In this document: piece by piece, positions 35,618 through 48,546 of the stretch
How the letters are laid out: each line of letters starts with the position of its first letter
How positions within the stretch are numbered: position 1 is the stretch's first letter
NCBI GenBank assembly: GCA_005408345.1
Contig: SEMN01000419.1
Coordinates: 351,001 to 415,000 of the forward strand
Length of the DNA: 64,000 bases
Origin: Macquaria australasica
Lineage: Eukaryota > Chordata > Actinopteri > Centrarchiformes > Percichthyidae
Reading direction: 5' to 3'
Translations under genes and position numbers: made by a program
Notes under the pieces: generated by a model
Seen by the model: only the letters and a program-made list of their open reading frames with translations
The model's database searches: none
What the model was told of the DNA's origin: nothing

Positions 35618-37529
35618 TCATACTATGGAGACATTGTCCATTGTGCACGCACACCTCTCTACAATCATATTGGGGAATTCAGCCACTTCTATCTCAGTGT
35701 AGTCCCCCTTCTTCACCAGGTACATGATGGGTAACGGGGCGCTCTCAGACACCGTACACCGCCTCTCCCCGTAGCCGTAGTTGCGCTTTGGCTGCTTGCA
35801 GCCTCCGGTGCACCTGAAGGCCTGGTAGCCCGCTGGCTCAATGATCCAGTACTGCGTCCAGGTGAGAGCACGGAAGTTGATGAAGTACTGTTCCCTGCAG
35901 CAGGTGTCTTTGTTTTGGTTGACATCGCAGTCGCCACGAGAACTGAGGAAGAAAAGGATGAAGAAGTTAGATGACTATTGTTACAAAGTCCCAAGCATGG
36001 GGACTCAGGAGGCCCAGAATCTGTTAGCTACACCCCTGCTGGCCATGATAATCCAATTATCATATTTATTGTTTTTTAGTAGGGAATCTACATATATATT
36101 AAAATCTATTTAGCAGCAACAACTTTAATAATCACATGGGATCAGAAGTATAAAACACAAATATGTAGGAAAACACTTGCATTAAGTACATGTGCTTTTT
36201 GGACCCTTGTTGGTTTTAATGTCAGTCAGTATTTTGCTGCTAAATTTCTCCAGACCATGAGGATGAGTAAACTGACGCCCCTGTGTCACACTACTACAAA
36301 TCTACTAATGAATGCAAAAAAGAGGATTGGGCTAATTGTCACACTGATACAGTATCCTGTATATCAAAGCTCGCGCCCTTACCCGTACTCTTCGAGGTTG
36401 AGTGTGTAGAGGATGAGCTCGGGCTTCCCCAAGGTGTTGTCCGTCTGCTCCTGGGTGGTAAAGCGGACACTCTTGGCCATCTCTGCCGCGTAGCTGCCAG
36501 GTCTCTCGCCCTCGATCCACACCTCCAGGTGCATAGGTGTCTTCTGCTGGGCCTTGGACCAATAGTGCACCGCCTGGGTCACATCAAAGCTCTTCCAGCC
36601 AGTCTCGTGAATGGGGATCAACCTGTGAACATGAGAGATAAGGGCGATTAATTAAAAGGAGATACAAGGGGTATTTTCTGGAGAAGAAAACAACTGGATT
36701 ATCAATTAGATAACCCACCGAGACCGTGATGGTGTCGCCTCTTATCTGCTAACATTAATATTTTTTTCCACACGTCACCATGAGAAAACGATCCCTTACC
36801 GTGAATCTACAAGCGATGTCCGGTTGGATCCGTTAGACAGCACCTCCACCCAGTAGATGCTGACCCGGGCGTTGTTGACGGGCCGGTGGTTCTTCCTCTC
36901 TACCGCGAAGCGTTTGTGGTAGGAGGCCCGCTGGTAGAGCTTCAGCTCCGCCATGGTCACTTCGCTGTTATCCGGGATCCTCGCCTCCATGTCGAACACC
37001 ATGCGATGCCGAGTGGTGTCAGAATACACATACTCCCCGGAAATATCTAAAGAACAGAACATTTGAGCTTTTTAGGCGATTATTTCTCTCAAGTAGCTTA
37101 AAATGACTGTTTGTTAAAGGCGATTTGGTGCGTAAAAAGTCGTTGGGCACCAATTACGCACAGAAATAACTGTTTTCTTCAACTGGTATCTGTGTCAAAG
37201 CTATTTTCATATGAATTCCTACAAATTACATGTTATATATTTTAAAAATGGGTAAGGTCCTTACCTGCATTACCAGGGATTCCCCTCAGGATGCCCGCCA
37301 GGCTTGGCAGAGATCTGCGTCTCCTGCTGTGGTGCATCTTCAGCATGGACAAGTACTTATTTCTGATATGCGCCGGAATAACCAGATTCTCCAAATCCCT
37401 TTTATGGATCTTAGGAACTTCATCCAACCCAAGTTTCTGCAGCAGCGCGTCCTTCATATCCTGATGCGTAAAAGCCTTGGCGAGACCGACGAGAGCGGTG
37501 CAAAGGACACAAGCGCGGAGGAAATCCAT
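35618..37529 (-). CDS. lefty: Lefty, secreted Nodal antagonist (TGF-beta superfamily), complete
   Basis: Coding exons in transcript order: 37529-37265, 37046-36800, 36622-36383, 35942-35618; phases agree and give 358 residues. The product starts with a signal peptide (MDFLRACVLCTALVGLAKA), then FTHQDMKDALLQKLGL and LVIPAHIRNKYLSML. A basic convertase site, SRRRR, falls where mammalian Lefty has RGKR. The prodomain has NGSNRTSLVDSR and GWKSFDVT. The mature domain has DTCCREQYFINF, EPAGYQAFRCTGGC and ends CACTMDNVSIV. A single cysteine (RRCTVS) stands where other TGF-beta ligands have a pair, so the inter-chain cysteine is absent, as is usual for Lefty monomers. It blocks Nodal signalling in mesendoderm and left-right patterning. 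Whether it is lft1 or lft2 cannot be settled here. An upstream in-frame ATG at 37649 lies before the TATA box and was rejected. Confidence 0.97.
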
Positions 37530-37607
37530 GAGTAAAAAGTTGAGTGTGATAAACAGCAACACAGTCACCCAGAGACAGACAGTGTCCCTCTGACACTCCT
37601 CTGGCCC

Positions 37608-37613
37608 CTTATA
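37608..37613 (-). promoter_or_regulatory. TATA box of lefty
   Basis: The minus strand reads AACAATATAAGGGGCC, with TATAAG about 80 bp upstream of the lefty start codon. This leaves a short 5' UTR of about 50 bp, as expected for an inducible developmental gene. Confidence 0.65.
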
Positions 37614-38625
37614 TTGTTGCGGCCCTCCCAGTCGTTCGCACTTTGTCAATGGGGGCAGGGACCCTTATCAGAACAAAGGTGCGACAATGCAGCCCCATCC
37701 TAAACAGGACATCTAAGTGGCCATACTTCAAACAGAAACAATTAGATTCGAGTGCCATCCGTATTGTCGAGGTATAATTTCACCACAGTTCCACTAAAAC
37801 TATGCTTGATGTCGGTGGCCTGTGTTGCATTTGATGCCAGAATGAGACTCTAAAATCTGCTCCTTATGGTGGAAATAAATACAGCAATTTAGATTCATCT
37901 TGATTGTGGAAAATCAAACAATCAAATCACAAAATTATTTGTGCATTTTATGAATTTATATATTTGTTCATTTAGATTTTTTGAAAGCCAAATGTATCAC
38001 AAAGTTTAAATACGCATCATGATGTTTAAAATGCTCTTTCGGGGGCTTTTCTTTACCATAGAAAGAAGAACTCTAAATAGATGGATTTATGTAGCAGTGA
38101 ATTTGTCAGATTTCAAATAATGAATGTGAAAGTATTAGTGTTACATTCAGAAACTCAGTCAACACCAATGGGTTGTAACTTATGACATTATTTCACATAG
38201 CTGAACAAATTTTCTTTGTGTCTGGACACGCAGTTATTTCTCCAGGACTACAAAAGCTTGTTTCTACTCTGAAGTGTGCCCTCTGCTGCTACACATGCAT
38301 CCCAGACAGACATCTCTTGACCCTGTGAACCTGAAGTGCCCTCTCTTCAGTAGCATCCTTGTCTACACACACACCCCACACTCTGACGTGTACATTCCAC
38401 TGGACGATGTCAGGCCGGGGCAGTCTGGCAACAGTCTGTCACACAGCAGGCTTATTTCTGTCTGGGTGGCTGGAAAGCCAGTTTTGTCCAGCAAAAGGTG
38501 GACCAAGATCAGGACTGAAAACCAGCAGGCAATCCAGTCTGTTCATTTTGGTACAAGTGTATAACAAGGGGTCGTGGAGGAAGTAGCGTAGGGCTTCGAG
38601 GGAGGAGGGGGGCTAGAGCATTAGA

Positions 38626-38734
38626 TGTTTATTCCGAGCCCTGTCACCCATTCTTGGCCCTCTCCAGAAGATTAAAATTATTAGCCAAACAGACAGTTAA
38701 TCCAGGGGCCGGGGGGCCGGCGTGGATGTGGATT
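38626..38734 (+). promoter_or_regulatory. Candidate Nodal-response (FoxH1/Smad) cluster upstream of lefty
   Basis: TGTTTATT (38626-38633) and TGTGGATT (38727-38734) both fit the FoxH1 consensus TGTKKATT and lie 100 bp apart in the same orientation. A Smad-type CAGAC (38690-38694) lies between them. The cluster is about 1.1 kb upstream of the lefty TATA box. Paired FoxH1 sites are the hallmark of the left-side enhancers of mouse Lefty2 and Nodal. Function here is inferred from motifs only. Confidence 0.4.
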
Positions 38735-39750
38735 GGGGCAGGCTCTTCACAGGTTGGTGATTATCTGATTCCATTGCGAGGATTTGCCTTGCCTTTTTTG
38801 TCACACAAACATTAGAAGAGGGGTGCTCTCACTGGCTGCCCAGAAGGCCCTGCCTGTGGTTGTGTATTGGGCGGTGTTTGCTTAGAGATGTCAGACAGAC
38901 TGAAGGGGCACACAGGAAGAGCAAATGACAGATGACTGCCAGACCCACTCACTCCAGCTACTGCCTGCAGCTTACAAACAAGACCAATTATTAATTAGTG
39001 CTGTAGAGCTGATACCACATGACACAATCCATGTATGAAACCATGAGGAGGCATTACAGAAATTTTTCACACTATGAAACAAATTAAAAAATATCCAGTT
39101 GCATGTGTGCAAAGGCAATTGTGTGTGTATAGAGTTAAGACTAATAACATGATTACAGAGTTATAAATGCTGTTGCATTTGTGTTTTCACCTCATTAATT
39201 GCAATTTTCTCTTTTGTTGCAATTTTTTTGTATGATGGAATCAATTAATTAAATTTGCAATGCAATTTGCTCTTGTGCATATGTAGTATAATCATTAGCC
39301 TCACATATAATATTAGTTTTTCATTCTAAGTTGGGACTTTTGCCGTTTGAAAAAGTTTATTATATTCTTACAAAATTAGCAGTGAAAAAATTGAACTTTA
39401 ATTGTGATACACTTTATTTGTTATTACATTATTTGATGGGGACAGTGCTCATTAATTAAACATTGATCAACAGAGAAAATTGTGTAAATGAGCCAGAGTT
39501 GGCCTAAAAGGTTCATTTTTATCCATTATCCCTGGCCAGATGTTAAAAAGAATAACCCTTAAAAAAAGAATAAAACTACATATCTTATAAAATTCATATA
39601 CACAACATAATAAAGATGCACAGAATAGTACAGGACACATCCACCAGTAAATAATGCCACAGTTGCACACAGTTAAGTAATGTTCTCAAAGACAGAATCA
39701 GTGTTTTTCAGGTGCTGACGAATGAAAAAAGGCAGCATTTATTTCCAAAA

Positions 39751-39760
<10 letters not shown>

Positions 39761-39784
<24 letters not shown>
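39761..39784. repeat. CA microsatellite
   Basis: Short CA dinucleotide run following a CT run, in the lefty-cdc42bpa spacer. Confidence 0.9.
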
Positions 39785-42700
39785 AAACAAAACAGTAGCT
39801 CCACAACACAGAGTCATGTTGTCCCTCAAAGCCCACAGGCGAGGTCCAAACAGGTCTATCAAATTGCCTGATGTCAGAATCATCAGTGCAGACATGTAAA
39901 TTCAGAGCACATCCATTGTCCAAGTCCAGCCAAGGGCCGAGTCTAAGTGCCTGTTGTCCAGAGCCTAAAATGCATAGACCTGTGGTATCCTCTCTCCCTC
40001 ACATTACAACCCCTAATTCGGGAAATTAAGATGGCCTTTGTGTGATATTTCTCAGTCTTTCTTCCTTCCCATGCCTATCAAAGTTGCCTAGTTCAAAGCT
40101 ACATCTGATGCTCCTAGGTGCCATTTCTTTTCAATCAAAGGCCAACAAGCTCCCACAATCAACAACACAGGTGTTAATTAACATCCAGACATTTGCATTC
40201 AAAAGCAGTCCAGTTTATAGGTCATTCCCTTCCATTTGTGAAACATGAAATCCCCTTTGCTCGCAGAAACTGCTGTTTGTATAATGCTTATATGAGAGAA
40301 ATATTACAGAGAGCTCTGCAGGAGGAAGACAGGGCTGCAATGTGGTTGTTTTCCATGAGCTTAGAGTTAGACACATTATATACCAGCATCTCATTTGGAG
40401 TCTCCCTGGGAACAAGGCGGAGCTGCTGCCCGCATGCTCCAAAAAGTCAATATTGAACTTGTGTTGGTGGTCAGCGCAAATTCCTCATTATTCACATGGC
40501 TGTGTTGTCACCGACTTCCTGATCTACTATTGCCTGCTTTATCTTAATATCAAATATTTGTGGAAATGAACCGCTCTAGTTTGCACTTTAATGGCCCATA
40601 CAAGCCTTTTACTGCGGCTGCAGACGTCAAAGATAGGCTACACTCTCCGAGTCTGGATCAATCCACCGAGCTAGCTGCCAGTAATCATTGATCAGTCGGT
40701 CAGAGGGAAAGCGCTAGACCTGTGCAAGGACAATACAATTATTGCTCAATGGCCTCCACATCTAGACAAAGTACAGGGCAGTCTAATTGCATTTCACACA
40801 GCTAATGACGGCTCAATCAGCGCAGAGACAGATGGTTTAATCCCAGTGTAGACTTAAACAAATGGGATCAGACATGATTAGATAGGACCAACATTCAATA
40901 TTTTCATTAACGTTTAATTAATCGACACAGGGGAGACTTTTAGTGTGCAGGATACCTACTAATGAACCTGGTCGAACCAATACAATCCAAAAACGATACC
41001 GTTTTATAGACTATATATAGCGTATATATATATATGGCTGCAAATTCAGTAAAGACAAATATTCCGCAGTCTGTAAATAGGCTAGTAGAAATTAATGAGT
41101 AGGCTATCTACACGGAAAATGACTAAAAACTGACAAAAACACAAATAAACTCCGTTCACAATAAACACAAGACAGCCGCAGTAAAAAGAGCCCGGTTTAA
41201 CAGTTGCATGAAGGCTATCTGTACAGCAGAGGGCGCTGTGGTTACACTACAAGCAGCCAGAGGCTTTAAAGGGAGAATCCACCCTAAAAACAGCATTTAC
41301 ATTGCGTAGTGTGGGACAGAGAAGTCACAACTGTATAAAATACACAGATGTATTCCCAAGCAGGAAACCCCTATCAAGACTTGGATCGATGACGTCATCC
41401 GCTCACACTTGCTGGCTGATTAATTTATCTACTGAATTTTTATTTTCTATATTGAATTTAGAATGAATTTAACGGATTACTGCACCGTAACTCCACTATA
41501 ACTGTGTTGATGGTGTATTTTTTGTCTATTTGTATTTTATTTTATTATTTATCTTATTCTATTTTAATTGATTTTATTTTCCTTTTTATTGTTTTTTTTT
41601 AAATATTGTTCTAATGCATTTCTTCACCTTATTGAAAAGACTGCATTTGAAAGACATAATAAATATAATTTATATTTACTGTATAATCGGAGATGTTACC
41701 TGCTGACTAGATTTTTTTTTAATGTATGTATGCTTCCTGCTGTCAGTCTAAACAGGCTATTATATCCTCAGAAATCACCATTACTGCCATTTATAGTGTA
41801 CTCCTTTATTTACTGCCATGTCATCATTAACAGTGTTGTCTGCTATTACATTTATTCATATTCAATGAAAAGACTCCCAACCATAGATGCATTTATATGG
41901 ACAATGTTTTGATCCCAGTCGGCTCTTTGTCAGGACCAAATGCTGATCACCACACCCATAGATATAGACCAATAGGCTGATGATAGGCTCTGTGATGACA
42001 AGTTTGACCCACCCACGGTGATAAACATCTCCAAACAATTAACAATTCGAGAAGTGCTCAATGAAAACTGAATCAAAAGCACATCAATCCCATCTGGGAC
42101 AGAAACAATAGTACATCCCAAATACAACAAAAATATCCAAATAGTTGTAGGTTGTAGTTGTAGAAATGTCAGTATAAATATAAACCCAACATATTAATAT
42201 TCATAAATTAAAACCGAACTAAATTAAAACACAATACAATATATATCTTGTATGGGAACTCAGTTTTAGAATGGAGTTTTGTGTGCCACACGGGAGAGAG
42301 TCATACATGTTGTTTTCTCTTCTTCAGTACTGTTGCTCGTGTACTTTTACACACAGCATATATTTCCAAACCAAGACAATCAATCATCTCAGAGTGGTTA
42401 CACATTGTAGAATATATGAACTGCTGTTTGGCTGTTTCTGATAAACAGCCGTGCCAAAGCAGAATGCTTCAAATTACACTTGGTCACCATCAGAATCGGA
42501 TTTATTGGACACATCTTGCATGCTGAGTTGTTCTGTGTGTGCTCCTTTCATCACAGTGCTTCTTTGTGCCTTTCTCCTCGTCGGCACTGCAAAGGTTTGC
42601 AGCAAGAAATCCATTTGAAACATAGAAGTGTATTATTTTATGTTGGTCTTTGCTGGTCTGTGGCACACAGACACACAAACACAAGGCCTCTGTGTCTTTT

Positions 42701-43812
42701 TCCCTACCCCCTAAGGTTCAGTTGCTATGCAGGCCGTTAATCATTAATAGATGTACTTTGAGTGGCGATAAGCACCTCACTTCAAAAGGATGGGACGCTT
42801 CCCAACAAGAGATGATTCAGAGAAACACGCTGTGAATAAAACCCCTTCAGGTGTCGTGTCTAATAGAGCTGGGTGATACTGTAAAATATCACTTTTTACT
42901 CAATACTTTCATTATTTATGTGATGACCTTCAAGGCGTGACTATTATTGTTTTCATACAATATATGATTAGCTAGCAATATGAGTATGATGGCCACTCCA
43001 ACAGGTTAGAACAGACAAGTAAGTGCAAATAAGTAACCACTTGCAGGTAATTTGATTCATTTACCTAACTGTATTGATCTGTGCTTAAATCTCATTTAGG
43101 GATCTGTGCATATGAAAAGTCTGACTCACTCAGCCTGCAGGAGCACAGCTGAGGGTCATCATTAAATCCAACTCTAGCCTATACAAGCCTGTTTATCTTA
43201 GAGAGTTTGCTCTCAGCATTAAGTTCAAGAGGCAGAAAATCCGGGACAAACTTGACACGCCTTGACGTTGAGAGATGGGGAAAGCAGTCAACTATAAGAG
43301 CTGCAATAATGTTGCATTATTTCCAAATGTTTTTGGGCACATAAGCCACAGTCAAAGGCCTGTGGAGACCACACTTAGTTGTCAAAGTTGCCATTTCTGA
43401 TGTCATCTATGAAGTTCATGTAAGCATGCAGTAGCCTACTATTCTGATATAAATACACAACTTTCATGGGTCAGTTATAGCCAGGGTGCTATAAACTCCC
43501 ATAAAATGTCCTAATTTGGTAAGTTTAGGCATTTGCACCAATGCAACACACACACACACGCGCAAACTATGACTGTTGTCTGAAGGTTGAATGAATGCGG
43601 CCCATTGCAACAGCTATCAGGTCTCAGCACAAGTTATATTGGCGCAGACCACATCATTGCGTAGCTATATATCCAGAAACGGAGTGTTTTGCAGCCAGTT
43701 AAAGGGACAGCAGTCAGTGTTATTCCGGTCTGAAGAAAATGTGTCATCTCCGCACCACGTCACCGTCAGACTGACAGACAGCCCGCAGTTTCCATTCACA
43801 ATATTGACAGCC

Positions 43813-43839
43813 CCCACCACCACCACCACCACCACCACA
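43813..43839. repeat. CCA trinucleotide repeat
   Basis: Tandem CCA/CAC units upstream of the cdc42bpa 5' region. Confidence 0.9.
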
Positions 43840-44199
43840 CCCCCACCCCTTCCGCACAGCAGATGCTGTGACGGGCGCCATGATGATGATCCTGGGATTT
43901 AGCCTGCAGCAGCAACCAGAGATTGTATGAAGCTGGGAGATAGGCTGCTAGCTGTAAAGGAACGGACTGTTTCACGCTATGGCACATCAAAGATGGCCGA
44001 TTTGAGGATTCGGCGCTGTACGCATGCGTGAAAGTTGGAAAATAGCGACATATTTTTGTAGAAAATTAGACACATGACGATCTTGAAACGTATCGAGTTG
44101 CTGCCAAGACATTCTTCATTGAGTAAGAAAGAGGTAAAGTATTATAAGAGGGTCCATAAATTGTGTTTTCAATGTCTACAAGCAGCGTCGCAAGCTAAG

Positions 44200-45425
44200 C
44201 GTCCATTTGTAAGTCATTCATATTTTTCCAACCGAGCGACCTTCCCATAATCCAGCGCGACGTTACGGATAGAGCTGTCTACTTGCTTGTCTTTCCTGTT
44301 GAAAGTCTCTGGCAGCAGGCTGCTGGTAGCTTGACTGTGCAAAGACGGCGAGAAGCGAGCGACCGGCGGGGGAGGCAGGCAAGGCAAAGGACAGGACAGG
44401 ACGGGACAGGGGGAATGTAGGCTGTGTCCCGTATTTGGACTAAGAAAGACTGGACTACAGCTTCCCTCTTGACGTGAAACGAGCTCCTCTGTAACCTTCA
44501 AAAAGGACCCGCATTTTTGACGGCTAACTTACGTGCTGTCGGAACTCTTGGACTAACCGTCGCTGTGAGCTGTGAAGAAACTAAGTAGACATTTGGTTTC
44601 TGGACGAAGAATGGGATTTAAAGAACATATCTGCCAACACTAAGTTGTGAAAACAAGGGAATATTTTCCAGTTGGATGAAAAATAACCATACTGTCGAAA
44701 GGGGCCAAATTCAGTTAAGCTCTGTTAACGCTGTGCATATTGTGTGTCAACTCCTGGGAAAAAGGAGCAACGATGGCATTTAGGAACGAAGAAAAGTAAC
44801 GTTAACGTTAGCTCGCTGGCTAGCTAAACAGCTAACCTAGCAGGCTGCTAACTAAGCCTGTGTCGCCCTTCCATTCCTGGAGCAGAGGAGGGGCGCTGGG
44901 GCTTTGTAGCATTGCAGATCTGCCTTGCATTTTTGGGTTGCTGCAAGAATGGAGAATCCCAAACATCTGCCACAACAACTCAGGGGGATCTGTTGAACCG
45001 CATCGACTCGATTTTCCACACAGAGAAGACCAGAAAGCTGCCAGTTAACGTTGGGATTTCATCAAAATCAGCCGGCCCGGGGCAGCCGGGGTCTGTAATT
45101 GTGACTACTTCTTTTCGTACATGCCCTGTGGGGATAGGTATTATAAAATGGGGAAGTGCTACACGTCTTATCCACCTCTTAGATGCTGGATCTCGAGAGG
45201 GAGATCATGAATAGGTCGGTTTTTACGCGGAATTAGCCCCGGCTTGCCATCAACTCTAAAGTTTTATTATTTTCGAGACATATTCAAGGTGAGAGAACTT
45301 CTTTACAGGCCCCTCTGCGCTAACTAACAGGCCGAGGAGGTGTTTGCTCATCCCTCCTCCCTCCCCACCTCCTTCACCATCATCATCATCATTATTACTT
45401 CAAAAACCAACAAGTCGGAATAATC
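44200..45425 (+). promoter_or_regulatory. cdc42bpa promoter and 5' leader
   Basis: A GC-richer stretch directly upstream of the MRCK-alpha start codon with no TATA box seen. The transcription start is not determinable. It has several ATGs, including a 100-codon frame at 44912-45214 that ends before the main start. If transcribed unspliced it would be a long upstream ORF. Confidence 0.5.
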
Positions 45426-45603
45426 ATGTCGGGAGAGGTGCGTTTGAAGAAGCTGGAGAAGCTGATCCTGGACGGGCCAGCTCAGTCTAATGGCCAGAGC
45501 CTGAGTGTGGAAACGCTGCTAGATATCTTGGTCTGCCTCTACGATGAGTGCAACAACTCCCCGCTCAGAAGGGAGAAAAACATCCTGGAGTTTTTGGATT
45601 GGG
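45426..45603 (+). CDS. cdc42bpa: cdc42bpa (MRCK-alpha kinase), first coding exon only
   Basis: CDC42-binding Ser/Thr kinase that phosphorylates myosin light-chain regulators and controls actomyosin. The exon encodes MSGEVRLKKLEKLILDGP, then SVETLLDILVCLYDECNN, SPLRREKNILEFLDW and one base of the next codon. It is nearly identical to the human MRCK-alpha N-terminus (SVETLLDILICLYDECNN and SPLRREKNILE). The donor is GG|GTAAGC after 45603, phase 1, and the expected next codon in the family is Ala. The kinase domain exons were not found in the remaining 18.4 kb and must lie beyond the right edge. The long first intron is usual for this gene. Confidence 0.93.
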
Positions 45604-46474
45604 GTAAGCAAGCTTTTTCTGTTTTCTTTAAAAAAAAAAAAAACTTCCTCTTGTTTGGCCTGTGCACTCAGCCTCCCTGTCCTTTTGGTAAGATGATAGG
45701 CTGATAATGCTGGTGGTGCAGTGGCCCTCCCTTCCCCATCACATTCCTTTTATAGTAGTAGTGGGGCTCACTTGGCCTGCTCTCTTCTCACTCAAACCCT
45801 CCCTAAAACTAAAAGCAAGGCCACTTTATTTCTTGTGTAATTGAATGTTTTACATGTTTTGTAAAAGAACAATACATGGCAGCATGTCGGAGTTACGAGA
45901 AGACGCATTAAAACAGAAGACAAGTCTTATCACCAAAAACAGATATGTTGTAAAAAGAAAAAAAAGGTGGTACCAAGTTGACAATGAGAAGGAGTAACCA
46001 AATACACAGAAGGACATCAACTGTAGTGAGGGAGATCTTAAACAGGCCCACTCCAGAGTTTTGGTATGAATCCAGGAAAGATCTCATAAAGATGTCCTGT
46101 CCTTCAGGCCACCATTTATTCTCTTGCATAAAGTAGATGCCTTTCTGTCATTGCACCAGTCCTCTTTGGTTCAGTTTAGTTTTCACAACTACTTTGCATG
46201 CCAGTTTTGTTGTCCTTTTCATGGGCGTGTAGGTAAGAGCGTGTTGATAACTTACCCAGCTGTCTCTTATCAGATGGATGTTGCTGCACTAAAGTAAAGA
46301 GTGGTCTTTTGTTGCCATTGCAGCATAGCGTACCCTAAAAGTTTTCCTCAGGATTTGATTAGTTTATAATCAGGAGAGGCAATTTTTGGTGACAAGACTG
46401 CAGTTTTGTAACTTTCCCACTCCCCTGGTTAAAGCGAGGGTTGAAAAAAACAACACACTCAGGAGGCAGGAGGA

Positions 46475-46475
<1 letters not shown>

Positions 46476-46535
<60 letters not shown>
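46476..46535. repeat. CA microsatellite (about 30 units)
   Basis: Uninterrupted CA dinucleotide array. Reading frames through it are artefacts. Confidence 0.95.
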
Positions 46536-46541
<6 letters not shown>

Positions 46542-48179
46542 ACTCAATCATTTGTGCAGAAGGGCTGTGTGTGTGTGACGTCGGGGGTTTGGTTTGTGCA
46601 TGAAGCAGGAATGTGAACAACTCACCTTTTTTATCTGGCGCAGAGGCCCAGCTAGCTGCCGGAGCATGCCTTGCTGGCCTGCTTGTCTTTTTTAAAGCCC
46701 ACGAAAGAAGTGCTGCAGCAGTTTGAGGCGGTGCAGGAACACATCATTGCCCCTGATTGAGACAAATGAATAATACAGCAGGCAATAAGTAACAAAATGG
46801 AAAGGAGGGGCATTTTGGCATGTTTGCTGACATCTTTTTTTCTGTCTTTATTTCTGAAACAGTTTAAACTACAGTGTTAAACAGGCACCAGTTTGTCCCA
46901 TTATAGAGTGGCAGTGTCAAAGACAGACAGGATGGCAGTTAAATCAGTCAAATGGTGGTAAATTCTGGCTGTGGCTGCTAAGTTGGTTTACCCCACCAGG
47001 CAGCCACCATCTGGACAACCTATTTTGTGCTAAAAATGGAGCTATGCTGGCTGGTAAAATACTGGAAGTGGCTGGATTTGGTGATTTGTGTGTCTGCAAA
47101 AGAATAAAGAGGTACTTTTCTGCCTGTCTGAAAGCCATACCCAACTGTGTTTATTCATTAGACATGTATTGTTTCCTTTATAGCATCCTTTTTATCCCTC
47201 CAGTTGTTAGTCCCCAGCTGGTCTGCTGCAACTTGCTGGCCTTGCAACAGTGCCAGTGTGCCCCGGCCTTTAAGGAGAGCGGTGCCCTGTACTTGGGTGC
47301 CAAGTGGTGACTTCATCCTGACATTTCCCTGTGTTGACACAAGACACTCTCTTGACTGAGCTCAGCCAGACACAACACACAACATGCAGACGTATATCCA
47401 AGCTGTCATAGTCCTGTCGAGGTCCCATGTCGTTGCTTGTTATTGTGTTGTACTCCAGAGGGATTTGTCTGAGAATCCTCCAGCTTCTACAATTAATATC
47501 GATTCATTTAATTGAGTTGCAGGGTTTGTACTTAGAAGTCATTGAGGCTGAAGTTAGTTAAACAATTAATTTATTGTCCTAATCACGTAGCCCTGATAGA
47601 GCCCTAAGGGAGTCTTAATATCAGATGTTGTCATTTCCCAAAAGAGTCTTGTACTGTACTCCTATAGAAGATTTCTCACTACAAACACGAGACATATATC
47701 ATTCATTCATTTCTCTTACCAAGTAACTAGGTGACTGAACAGCAGTTTGTGATTGGAATAAAAAATTAAGAACAAGACATCCATTAGTGGTCCTAATGGG
47801 TTTATGAAGACATTTCTTCAGTCTAGATGGGTGACTTAGATATAGTATTTGGAAGTGTCACCATTTGAAAAATGGGCAGAAACCTAAAAAAAGAAGAAGA
47901 AAACATTACTTCTGGATCCCTGACAGCAGCAACACGTTTATAACTCGGAAGTGCTGGTGTGTTGGCTGTCTTTGACTTTATGACAATGGAGAATTTGGGA
48001 TATACTTTTTTCAACACTATTTGTCCAGATTAAATGTAGAGTATCTCTTTGTTACACACCTCTCCATCTTATTCTCTATGGAGTAGCACAGGACTGAGTT
48101 AACAATCAGTGTGAGCAAAGACCCCCAAAGGGTCTTGTATCAGGGCTAACTGGGGCAAGTTTAAGATCAACTGATTCAA

Positions 48180-48546
48180 GGAATACTTTGACACTTATAT
48201 ATAATATTTTTATTCGCTTTCTTGCTGAGAGTTAGATGAGAACATTGATACCATGCTCATATCTGCTAAGCTAAGCGGGTTAGGTTAGCTTAGCATGACG
48301 ACTGGAAACAGAAGGTAACAAAATCTGCCTACCAGCAGCTCTAAAGTTCACAAAGTAACATGTTATGCCTCGTTGCCTGGTTGGCGGATTTTGTTGCCTT
48401 TGAGGCAGAGCCTGGCCAGCTGTTTTCCTCTGTTTCCAGTCATCATGCTAAGCTAACCTAGTGCTGCCTATATTCATATATTTACACGACGGATAAAACA
48501 GCGGTATCAATCTTCTAATCTCACTTCCCAAAATGTCAACTATTGC
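48180..48546. mobile_element. Foldback MITE, copy 2
   Basis: The left arm CTTGCTGAGAGTTAGATGAG with ATTGATACC is matched in reverse by GGTATCAATCTTCTAATCTC on the right. The interior has inverted pieces TTAGCTTAGCATGA and TCATGCTAAGCTAA. Same family as 11690-12019. Confidence 0.8.

Larger units (their letters stand above)
37614..44199. other. Intergenic region between lefty and cdc42bpa
   Basis: About 6.6 kb between two divergent genes with no coding sequence found. It contains the FoxH1/Smad-like cluster (38626-38734), a CA repeat (about 39761-39784), a homeodomain-motif-rich segment (about 40600-40930), an AAAGGGAGAATCCACCCTAA repeat-like segment (about 41262-41440) and a CCA repeat (43813-43839). 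Confidence 0.6.

Noticed and set aside
37530..37649. Upstream ATG at 37649 as the lefty start
   Set aside because: It lies upstream of the TATA box, and the ATG at 37529 gives a proper signal peptide directly followed by the conserved FTHQ.
46359..46616. Frames running through the CA microsatellite
   Set aside because: Produced by the dinucleotide repeat (Cys-Val or Thr-His runs); not protein-like.
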